From contig JALQBC010000002.1 of assembly GCA_023375675.1 (NCBI GenBank), forward strand, positions 1,984,001 through 2,048,000: a DNA stretch of 64,000 nt, written 5' to 3'. Every line of letters begins with the position of its first letter. The stretch's first letter is position 1. The notes under the pieces were generated by a model. That model had not been told where the DNA came from and ran no database searches. It worked only from the letters and a program-made list of their open reading frames with translations. Origin of the DNA: Cytospora piceicola (taxonomy: Eukaryota; Ascomycota; Sordariomycetes; Diaporthales; Cytosporaceae). The position numbers were made by a program, and so were the translations under genes. Of this stretch, positions 45,999 through 56,512 are shown in pieces.

Positions 45999-48055
45999 GA
46001 AATAACATTTTTGTCTTTTTTGTTTATTAGGTACTGACTCTGACTACTTAGACAACATATATAGATACCCTTAGACACCCTGTTGTTTGGATGAACTCCT
46101 CTCTTGGTTTACGCGTGATAAACAGTGTAGGTATGTATGTATATACACAATAATATCTCATCCTTTAGGGATACTGAAAGGTTCTCTGTTCGACCCCGGG
46201 AGTGAGTAGTCTCTTAATCGTCTTATTACTAGGCGAGAATTTCTCTCTTCCGGCGACTATCGGTTCAATTTACACTCTGAACCTTACTCGACGATACATA
46301 AGTTTTAGGCAAGTATTTCTGGCACAAATAAACTGAAATGATAGACACATACTTCTTGTTGTTTGTGTTGTTACAATAGCAAGCATATCCATCCGTATGG
46401 GATATCTCCTCTTAAGACACCCCCAGGCAAGAGAGCACTTGAGGCAGATCACAAAAGAGCGGTTTAGGATTAACGGTGATGATCAAAACCTTCTCTTACT
46501 CTAAAAATATCTCGCTATATTCGCTACACGAGCAACACACATACACATACAAACACACACATAGCAATGACGCCTTTCATGACCGATGATCATTAGTTGC
46601 TTGCGCATTGTGTCAACTTTTTGCCCTCGGCCATCGTCCGCCTTCTTCATCAATAAGCCTTCTCCAGCAAGCCAGCTAGTCGGAAGTTGTCCGATGCAGG
46701 GTGTCAGGCGACCTTACATCCCTACATGATAATGTACCGCGCACCCTTCCCGTCCGCCCCGTCCGCTGTGCTCTTGTTAGTCTCTGCCGCCGTGATCACG
46801 GCGAGGTGGAACCCGAGTATAAGCCGGAAGGGGTTTCCAAGGTTCGTCCGGGTCAAAGGCGGCCGAATTTTGCCTAAAAAGTGGGATTACCTGTTCCACG
46901 GGCGTTTTAATAACCGGGGCTGTCTGGCCGAAGAAGGGTCCTTGCTATTGTTAGTTACTACAAATGTAAGTGTAAAGCAGTTCATTAGTCCTTATTCGGT
47001 GCGCGCTCGTCTTTAAGACATGTCTTATCCGCATGTACGTACATACACACACACACACGGTGACACGGTCATAAAACTTGGTAGCCCACCCACTTTGGAT
47101 AAGCAAACCCCCTGGTGGGAAACTCCCATGTGACATGGCCACGGACGTCAGGGACGCAGGGACCCAGGAACATGCAGGGACTCAGGGTACCGTACTCTGT
47201 ACCCTGTAGCTCTCGTGTCTCTCTCTCTTCTCTCCAGACTCCACGTCCTGGGGTTCTGGGGTAATTTTACCTCGGATGTACGGAGTATCAAATGTGGAAT
47301 TCTCGAATGATGACATCTGGACAATCCCTCTTTTTTTTCTAGACTGCCTCCAAATTTAGACCTCCTACATAATACCCCTTCCTTTCCCTCCCGAGCACTG
47401 GCCTTCAACTGCCATTCCTCGTCAGTGGCTACGGGTTGACATGTTCCTTCGATATACCCCTCTCTCCCATCTACCTGCTAACTAACAGCCCCCGGGTCTG
47501 GAGCCTGAAAGTGGAAGATGTCGACATTACGAATGCTAGGTAATTTGAAGACCCAGCGCCCCGACTCCGGCCTACAGATATGTCCCCTTCCCGGTCCTTG
47601 TCTCTATAAGGCACACAGATGAAGGCCGCTGCGGAGAAGCCCAGGCGTCTCTCGCACCTCACGAGATCTCCCGATGTCCTTCCGCAGCTCAAAGGTACGG
47701 TAGTCTTTCACTTGGCCTATCTGCGATGGCAAGCGACGCCAACGGTGCCAAAGCACGAAGCTGTGGGAACTCGTGCTGTGCTGCTATGCGCACCCTTCGC
47801 CAGCTCGACCGTCCTGTTCTTGTCCAGTCGAGGCAGGTAGATACTCCGTTCAAGGCAGGTAGGTACTCTGTTAGGGTGGAGGCAGGGATGGAAGCGGGCA
47901 AGGAACAATGCCATCGGCGTCTTTCTCCCTCGTCAGCAGCCCGGGTTTCCAAAAGGTTGTAGAATGGACCCAGGGCCACGCGCAACTTTCCTTGGACACT
48001 CGACTTGAGCCGAGCACCCAAACTCTACTGGGGAAACGATCCCGCCCCGGCTGAA
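45999..48055. other. Intergenic downstream of the tRNA
   Basis: A tRNA-like remnant lies at 46165-46206. CA runs are at about 46530-46560 and 47040-47058. No protein gene was recognised in 2 kb. Confidence 0.5.
46165..46206 (+). other. Degenerate tRNA 3'-half-like sequence
   Basis: The stretch TTAGGGATACTGAAAGG followed by TGTTCGACCCCGGGAG aligns with the intron end, anticodon-stem 3' side and T arm of the tRNA-Val 170 bp upstream. No pairing 5' half was found with confidence. Confidence 0.35.
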
Positions 48056-50986
48056 TCAAGGTCGGAATCCTTGCGACAGACCAGGGGGCGTATCGTTCGG
48101 CTCCTGAGCCCCCATGGGGTTTCCAAAGGACGCTGTGATCGGCTGCAACGAAGACACCGCCTGAAAGACCTGATCCGATATTCCGTGGTGCTGGAGATGC
48201 TGGTTGATCTTGTCACCCTGTGTCGTCTGGGGGAACTGGAACAGTGCCTGCTGGAGGCCGGGTGGCGTACGGTTAGGAGAGCCGAAGCCAGTCATGGTCG
48301 TGTCGTTGTTGCCCATCATGATCTCGTGGTGGCTCATGCGATGGCCAAACCCCCCGCCACCAAAGGAACTTTGTCGACCTCGGAAGTCGGACGATACCGA
48401 AGAAGTCGGCTGGTGGCGAGAGAAGCCCTGTTGCCCGTGCTGCTGACCGTGCTGCTGCCCATGCTGTCCTTGTCCCTGTTGAGGCCCTTGTTGCTGTTGT
48501 TGTCCCTGGCCTTGGAAGTGCTGTGGCACGCTACCGGTACCCAAAGCATGGATCCCTAAAGCAGCCAGCTCGCGCAGAATGAGACTGACACCGCTACCCA
48601 CGATCGGGTTGATGTCCTTGAGACGCGAGAGCGCACGGATACAGAAATCCAGCTTGCGGAGGGCCGGCTGCTGCTGTTGCTGCTGCTCGTCCGACAGTGA
48701 CCCCGACGACGACCCGGAGGGCGCATTGGCGGCTGCCTGGACCTGCAGAAGGAATATCGATGCGGCGATGTATACGCTGTAGCTCATGGAGAGCACGGTT
48801 CGGTAGATGCCGAAGGACTTGCAGAACAGGTCGAATATGGCTATGATGGACGTCGCCGACGACACGCACTCGAGGAGGTGCTTCGCGCGGTTGTTGTTCG
48901 GGGTGGAGCGCTCGCGGGAGAGCATCGGCCGGTGGAGGAGGATGTTGAAGGTGTGGTATAGACAGCTGCTCACGGTTGCGGTCAGTCAGCCATTGCTCGA
49001 ATTCGGGGGCGACGAAAGGGGTTGACCGAGACGCTGCTCATGGGATGGAACGCACTTGAGGGTTACAATGTGGCTGGGCGGTGCCAATGGAGGCAACATG
49101 CTCGCCTCGATCTTCAAGAAGGGCGGCAATTCATCCCAGCACTGTTTCAGGGCTGCCTCTTGTCTCACCAGACAGTCCTGGATCTCTGCCTCGCTGTTCT
49201 GCTGGAGAGGATCGTACATGTGGATAAGGATCTGGTTGAAGATCACGGAGAGGCGACACATTTGCACAAAGCAGGACGTCGAGTGCGCTGCGATGGGTGG
49301 ATACTTTACGCCGTCCGGATATGTGAGCCCAAAAGGTGTCCACATCTCGTTCTCGTTCGAGTCGTCAACTGCAATGTCGCGTCAGCGTCTTGGAAGATCT
49401 TCTCGGAGAAGCTTCTCGGAGAGGAGAAGGGAGGGCGTGAAAAGGGTGAGGGAGGAGGACATACGTATCATCTGAGGTGGCGACACGTTCGAGTGCTGGA
49501 GACTTGGCGACCTGCCGAGATACAAGCTAATGATCTTGTCCCAGAAGTAGCAGCTCCAATACAGCCGGCGACGGATCTCGACATCTTCATCACTGAACGG
49601 GATGTTGCCCGTATACCTCTGGCTGTCGACACATATGCCGAGATGATCGATCATCCGGAAGGCCATACCGCTGTACATCCATGCCTGCGAAGTGTTCCCC
49701 GCGCTGCACTCCTGAGCACTCAAGAGCAGTAGCGTCTGCACGGTCGGGATGGTGGCCACACCCTTGGATATCTCGTCGAAGACCATGGCCCGGGCATGTC
49801 GGCTGAAGACGGCGCCGCCATCGTAGTCGTTCTCGAGACGCTCGCGAGTGGCCTTATCCCAGCGGCCCCAGCGGATGGAGTGAGAGAGCATGGCGTTGAG
49901 GAGGGTGTGAGAATAATACGGTCCAAGGAGCTGCATGTCACGGGTGAAGGCCGGCCTGTAGACGAAGTTCCACAGGGGGTGGATCCAGCACCAATGGGTG
50001 TTGAGGAGGTACTGGAAGGGCTCCTGGATACCAAGACCAAAACGGGTGACCTAATCAGCACGATGCTATATGTCGCCAGGGCGGAGGATTACGGCAACGG
50101 GCTTGGAGGCCTGGCGTAGGCAAGTGGAATAACTCACCGGGATTTCCGAAAGATCTTCCAGGGCTCGTTGCTGCCAGGCATTGTTGACCAGCCGCTCCCT
50201 CTTGCCGTAGAGAGGGTCCTCTGGATGGGGTGGGCCTGGCAACTCGCCATCATGGCGGCCATACTCGCTGGGCAGGTGGAAGAAACTGGTGGCTCCGTGA
50301 TATGTGAGGACACCCTTCTCGTCCAACTTCAGCCCCTTGAAGGTCCCGGCCAAGCCCTCTCCGAACTCTTGGCCAGGTTGGGAGCTACCGTGCGAGGACG
50401 GGGGCAGTCTCTCTGAAGGCGTACCCTGCTGGGAAGTCGGCTGGGACTGAGATTTGGTGATCTGATCCTCGAGCTCCTTGATGCGCTCTTCCAGACGCTG
50501 GGTATAGGAGAGTGTTGGGTTTCTGAGTAATGTGTCAGCATGGGAGATTGCAAGGAGGATCAGGGTGAGCGGGTGTTGGGTGAGGTGAGTATTGTGAGCG
50601 TAGATGTTGAACACGTGTGTGTATGTCTCAGTGAATGAGTGAGAGAGAGAGTGGGTGCATATGTGTATGGGCAGACGAAACAGAGTCGACGATGATATAC
50701 AAGAGAGGCAAGATAGGGGATCTTACAACTTGTAGACGCAGGCATCGTTCCTTGCGAGACACCTGCTGCAGATGGGCTGTTCACCCCCACACTTGACCTT
50801 GCGACGACGACAAGGCTCACACGAGAAGGCACTCTTCTTGGTGGCCCTGGCCGAGCTGGCGCTGGCGACGGTGTTTTCAGCCTTGATGTTGGTGTTACCA
50901 CTACCGTTGCTGTTGCTGCTGCCACCGCTATTGTTATTGTTGTTATTGTTGGTGGAGCTCGAAGCATTCCCGGTTGCCGATGACAT
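48056..50986 (-). CDS. Zn2Cys6 transcription factor with fungal-specific TF domain
   Basis: Five exons in coding order are 50727-50986, 50138-50522, 49465-50023, 49056-49368 and 48056-48965. All junctions are GT..AG and frame-consistent, giving 808 residues. An Asn/Ser-rich N-terminus leads to a binuclear zinc cluster, with Cys 56, 59, 66, 73, 76 and 83 spaced C-x2-C-x6-C-x6-C-x2-C-x6-C. A short coiled coil YTQRLEERIKELEDQI follows, as in Gal4-type dimers. The middle (about 220-520) is a Fungal_trans domain: IHPLWNFVYRPAFTRDM, RRRLYWSCYFWDKIISLYLG and LLHRPML. The tail is Gln/Gly-rich (QQHGQQHGQQ), a likely activation region. It should be a nuclear DNA-binding regulator; the CGG-type site and targets are unknown. 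It faces the GH127 gene head to head. Confidence 0.9.
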
Positions 50987-53127
50987 GATCGCCGCTGGGA
51001 AGGGGGTGGGATGGTCAGATGGACGACCAAGGCCGGGAGCAGTAGCAGCAGTAAGGGTTGTTTCTTCTTCGGATAGTGCCAGAGGGAGAATAAGAGCCGC
51101 AGCAGAGCCTCATCGTCGATATTCGGGATCAGATGAGATTTGGCCAGATCGGGAAGAGGTGAGTGAGGAGCTCTCCTGTGGTGGAGCCAGTCGCCCAAGC
51201 AAGATTCACCGGGGCCCGTTTCGCTGTTTTTGCCTTGAAGGGTCCCCAGTCTCCAGTCCTGCCAGTCCCTTCAAATCCTCCTTGTTTTTTCGTTTCTCTG
51301 TTTTCTGTTTTTTTATTTATTTCCGCCCGCCAATGTATATGGGAAGAAGTGTGATGGAGGGAGCCGGAACCGAAACAGCGGCGACACACAGTTACAATTA
51401 CGGAGTTACGGAGAATCCACACACATACATATGTAGCTTTGTCTCGACTCTCCGGGGTGTGTTTGTGTGTGCGTGTGTGTATTTGTGTGATAATACAACG
51501 AGGGTGACGATGTGATATAGCTATCATATGGACATGGTCATGGATCTTGACATGGACATGGATATGGATATGAACATGAATATGAATATGGTCATGACAT
51601 GGAGATGAGATAGATGAGATGAGACAAAAAAGACGTGCAATTTTTTTTGGGATTCACTCAAAACCAACGCGAACAAAAACCCAAACAACCCAAGCTCCAA
51701 GCTTAAACAGACTGGCAAAATGTTGTGGCGCCGGTAGGGCACCTCCGAGGGATGGGGCCTTTTTTTTTCTCCCCCTTCCCTTTCATTCAAAAGCGCTGGC
51801 TTGTCCCCCTCGACCGTCTCCCCTGAAAAAAAGGGTCCGCTGGTGCCGCTTTGGTTCTGGTCTCTGAACCAGTTGAACCTCTGGAATGCCGGTATCGTCA
51901 TTCCCCACTCGTTGTCGAGCTCGAAAGGTGGAAATCTCCGAAGATTTACTCATGCGAATGCGAGCATGCACTGCCTCACAGGACAATTCTCTCCGTCCTT
52001 CATAGGGGAAAAAATATGAAATAAAAAAATAAAAAAAAGGAACCTCGTTGAAACAGGCATCAGTTTTTAACTACATGTCATGGATCCAGGGAAATCCTGT
52101 CATAAAAACCCTCATCACACGTAAATAACCAGTTGACACTGGCCCACGACTACACATACGTACAGTCACATTAGACTGGCCATTTGTACCCACGAACCAC
52201 TACCACCTAGCAGGTACCTACTACCTACAGTAGGTACTACATAATAGGTGGCTCCATATTATATGTACCGAAGTTAATGATAGGATGTATGTAGATTACT
52301 ACCTGCTGTATGTAGGGCTGTTGGTACAGATTCCCTACACAGTAATGATGCGATGACTTCGTGGCCGCGATTCAGTCACAAGCGGTGACAACTGTGACGT
52401 AAGTTGATAACTACTCAAGCAAGTGCTTTGACTAATTACTAAGTACCTAAGTAGGGACTAAAGCCCGCTGAGCCATCGTCGGAACCGCCCGCAGCCATGT
52501 CCGTGCCGTCTAGTCTTTTGTCTTGGCTGCTTGGGTCGCCGGCTGTGCTATCCATGAAGGATAAACCTCGGGGAGAGGAGAGGAAAAAGGGGTGGAGAGG
52601 AGGGGGGGAGGGACCGACTAAGCCCACAGCTATCCACACGAGATGATCTTCGGATACGGAACGGTATGCTCTGATCATCAAAGTATATACCGGCCGAGAG
52701 CTCCGGAGAAGCCTCCCACGATTCATTCACCAACCAACCAAAACATTGATGTTCGGCCCCTTTTCCCCCGGTAATTTGAGTCCAGATATCTGGCTTTTGC
52801 CGATCAACACCACCAGTCCAAGTAGTGATAAGCTGATTGCAACATGACTGTAACATGCGAAACCGTGGTCTTGATATGAGCCCTTGCAAGGTAGATACGG
52901 CCCTGACGGCGGCTATATAGTCGTCTGCAACGTTCCCCTCCTTCCTACCTCCCCTCCGCCCTCTGCCCTCGCCCCTCCCCCGTCCCCCGTCCCTCGGGTC
53001 GATATTGTTTATCAATATACTTGTCTATATAGTACAGCTAGCTGGACACAATGGTCTCTGAGGCTGGCCCTGCTTGCAGACCTTCACGACTTCGAGTTGT
53101 GCAAGGCCACCAAGGTCAATTGTCAGG
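50987..53127. other. Divergent promoter region of the TF and GH127 genes
   Basis: This 2.1-kb region holds a hexamer repeat at 51526-51602 and TACCTAGGTA-related DNA at 52201-52250 and 52437-52455. Short pyrimidine-rich frames are present but unconvincing. Confidence 0.5.
51526..51602. repeat. Imperfect hexamer minisatellite (ATGGAC/ATGGAT/ATGAAT)
   Basis: About twelve imperfect 6-bp units run in tandem, all variants of ATGRAY. They lie in the upstream region of the Zn2Cys6 gene. Confidence 0.85.
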
Positions 53128-55373
53128 ATGAGGCTGCCTCATATTGTCCACTTCTTCGGCGCGGCCTTGATAGCCGTGATAGTGGCTGCAGATGTTCAAC
53201 CACGTGAGTGACCATCTAGGAACCGGAACCGGCGTAGAACCCAGTGTTTCCAGTCTCGTTTCTGACAAACATTCTCTTGCCAGTTGTTCCCCTGGTCTTC
53301 GAGCCCCTGGATCTCGGCAGCATCAAGCCCCAAACATGGCTGTCCGACCAACTGGTACTGCAAGCCAACGGTCTGGGCGGACACCTGATGGACTTCTGGA
53401 AATATGTCCACAATTCGGCGTGGATTGGCGGCGATAGCGAGTACTCGATCTTGCACGAAGCCTTCCCGTACTGGCTCAACGCCATTGTGCCGCTGGCATA
53501 TGGCGTCGACGACTCCCGGCTGATTGGCCAAGTCCGCAATGCAACCGACTACGTGTTGAAAACCCAACAGAGTGATGGTTGGCTGGGATACGAAACTGGG
53601 ACCAACAGGAACATGTGGCCGCGCAACCTGCTGTGCCTGGGGCTCATGCAGCTTGCCCAGGCCGACCCGGACTATACGGAGAGGATCGTGGATTCCATGC
53701 ACGGGTTTGCCGTGCTTGTCAACACGATGCTGGCTGACAACTACACCGGATTCCTCTACCACGACGGCGATGAGTACTCCGAGGGCGCGACGGAATGGGG
53801 ACTCTCGAGGGCGCAAGATCTCATGGTCCCTCTGCAGTGGCTATTTGACTACCACCCCAGGAATAATTCCCAGATTCTGCTGGACAGCATGCGGTATTTG
53901 TACGAGGCGGGCGTGAACTGGGACTATTGGTATCAGGCCGACGTGTTCCCCAGGGGCTCGCTGGACGTGCTGAACCAGGCTTTCTATGACGCCCAGCCGT
54001 GGGAGTATTTCCATGGTGTGAACATGGGCGAAGGTCTGAAGGCCTGCGCGGTCTATCGGCGGTTTTTGCACAGTGACTCGCTGGTCGGCTTAAATCTTCA
54101 AGGGGTCAAGTGGACCTTTGAATATCATGGGTCGGCAAGTGGGACGATTCTGGCTGACGAATATATGAACGGTATTCAACCATACATGGGGTGAGCTCGT
54201 TCATGGATTTAATACCGCCTTTTTATTTCTCTCTCCCTCCGGCACTGAGATGCTGCATGTGACTGACGTGATGCCAGCTCTGAGACTTGCACAGCCGTCG
54301 AGGTCATGTACTCTCTGAGCTACCTGTACCAAGCCCTCGGTAACAACTACTATGCCGACCGCGCTGAGCTAGCTGCATACAACGCACTCCCAGCCCAGGT
54401 CACACCGGACTGGTGGGCACGCCAGTATATGGCCGAGCCAAACCAGCCCTGGTCCAAGAACCTCAGCACCACCCCGTTCTCAGACGTCAACACGGTCGGG
54501 CAGCAGTACACGCTCGAGGGCAACTACCCCTGCTGCACCGTCAACCATCCCCAGGGGTACCCGAAGTTCCTGGCAGCCTCGTACGTGCAGGTCGGGTCGG
54601 ACGGGCTGGCTCATGCGCTGCTGGCCCCCGCAAACGTGAGCGCGACACTGAGAAACGGCGCGACGGTGACGATAGTGACGGACACGAACTATCCCTTCGA
54701 CCTCAACATCGTGTACACGGTCACGACAGATGCCCCATTCGACTTCTACCTGCGGGTGCCGGGCTGGGCAGATGTGGCGCAGAGCTCGACGACCGTGGCC
54801 AACACGACGACGAAAGTAAACCCGGATCCCGAGTCTGGCATGTACAAGGTCGGCAGCATCCCGAAAGGAACAACGACGGTTGCATACAACCTCTCGACTT
54901 CGATCAGGGTAGAGAATCGAGCCAATAGCACGGTGGCAGTGCATTATGGCCCTCTTCTGTACGGGCTATCCATCTCGAGCGGAAATTCATCATCGGTGCC
55001 GTATGATTATACCACCAACGAGCCCATGGCGGAAGGGTATGCGCCGCAGGAAGCAAGGGACTGGACCATCGTGAACACGTCGGCGTGGAACTACGCCATT
55101 GACCCCTCGACACTCGAGTATCATTACGACGGTGAGGCAGCGCCGGGCAAGACGGTGGCTAGCCCGATATGGTCGCCTGGAGCACCGCCTAATCACATCA
55201 CGGTGCAGGCTTGCCTGATCGACTGGGGGCTTTATCTGGATAGTGTGCCGGGGCTGGTGCCGCTTGCGGAGGATAGAGAGTGTCTTGGTGATGCGGTCGA
55301 GGTGGAGTTGAGGCCGTATGGCAGCACCAAGTTGCATATGGTGGACCTACCGACTATCGGCCTGAGGGTTTGA
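53128..55373 (+). CDS. Secreted GH127-family glycoside hydrolase (DUF1680)
   Basis: Exons 53128-53203, 53284-54190 and 54278-55373 are joined by GT..AG introns of 80 and 87 nt, giving 692 residues in frame. The N-terminus MRLPHIVHFFGAALIAVIVA is a signal peptide, so the enzyme is secreted or vacuolar. The (alpha/alpha)6 barrel region reads GGHLMDFWKYVHNSAWIGG, then GWLGYETGTNRNMWPRNLL. The zinc site of this family (Glu and three Cys in the Bifidobacterium enzyme HypBA1) is present as SETC at the start of exon 3 and CC in EGNYPCCTVN. A C-terminal beta domain follows, containing DFYLRVPGW. GH127 enzymes release beta-L-arabinofuranose; that activity is inferred. Many NxS/T sites suit a glycoprotein. 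Confidence 0.9.
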
Positions 55374-55480
55374 GGAGGGTGAAGTCTTGTTGATATGGAC
55401 TCTCTCCTTTTGCGTCTGGCCATGTTGAGCCTCACCTATATGGACTTTCGGTCATGACCACCTGGGCACCTACACTTGCC

Positions 55481-55566
55481 TCTACTTAGTACCTACTTAG
55501 TAGGTAGGTAGGTACCAAGGTAGGTACCTACTTAAGTATCTAGGTACCTAGGTAGGTAGTAGTAGT
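55481..55566. repeat. TACCTAGGTAGG tract, 86 bp
   Basis: GGTA, TACC and CTAGG units alternate on both strands, producing many short palindromes. Confidence 0.85.
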
Positions 55567-55807
55567 ATGGGGTTTCCGAAACCGTGAGATACTTAAGTAT
55601 CGTCCATAATGCCACTTACGACTGACCTACAAGTTCCAGACTCCCTCCATATATCCGTTGTACTCGGTACCTAGGTAGTCTCCAAGGGGTCAGATGCTAT
55701 AAGAAACAGAGATGGTTACATTGAAAATGAAGCGATTAGGCTTTTTCACACCTGGCCTTTAACTTTAAGGGTTCACACTTCACGTAAAATAAACCTTGGG
55801 GCCTTGA

Positions 55808-55875
55808 ATACCTACTTGAGTACTTACCTACTACCTACCTAGGTAGATACCTAGGTAGGTACCTGGCTGGGTACA
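55808..55875. repeat. TACCTAGGTA tract, 68 bp
   Basis: This is the second long copy of the same palindromic repeat type, 240 bp from the first. Confidence 0.8.
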
Positions 55876-56040
55876 GCTGTAAGGTACATAGTATTTAGGT
55901 GCTGTACTGTACCGCCGAGGCCCCTAAATCCAGTGCATTACATAAGCTTGAATCTGAGCAGGGGAGACTTTAATTGAAAGCGGCGGCGGGGCTAAAATAG
56001 CGGGCCCAGTTGAACCCGGGATACGCGCACTTTGGAACCC

Positions 56041-56110
56041 ACGCGTCTGATTTCGTGTCGTGTCGAGCGTGTTAAGCGTGTCGACCGTTCTCTCTCTCTT
56101 ACTCACGCGT
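56041..56110 (+). promoter_or_regulatory. Pair of MCB boxes (ACGCGT) upstream of the Mbp1-like gene
   Basis: ACGCGT occurs at 56041-56046 and 56105-56110, about 470 and 405 bases before the start codon, with a related ACGCGA at 56330-56335. ACGCGT is the known target of Mbp1-type APSES factors. Confidence 0.4.
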
Positions 56111-56512
56111 GCAACCTTAGGGCTTTCGCGACACCGTCAATTAACCACACCAACATCGTGGACAAAGCTACCTAGGTACTTCTGCTCTCCTATTAGGTTA
56201 CCGACTCCGCCGTCGAAGCAGTCGACGAGAAGGCTACACACAGCAAGGCAGAGAACGGAGCAGAACAGAACAGAGCATGCAATCCTCACCTTCCACCAAC
56301 CTTTGACCAGACAGCTGGAAAGACAACCCACGCGACAAAGCACCTCCAGGCTCCTTTTGCTGTGCCGATAACCTACCAGCACTGTGCATCCGCCCACGGA
56401 ACCTCACTACCGACAGGTCCACTTAGCATCGTCGCTTCCTCCTTTGACCTAAGCATAATACCGCTACCTTTTACTTTCTACAAGCTTTGTTCAGACATAC
56501 ATCGCAGTGACA

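Larger units (their letters stand above)
55374..56512. other. Intergenic: TACCTAGGTA repeats and Mbp1-like upstream region
   Basis: The first half is dominated by TACCTAGGTA tracts (55481-55566, about 55663-55678, 55808-55875). The second half (from about 55970) is the upstream and leader region of the Mbp1-like gene. Confidence 0.6.
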
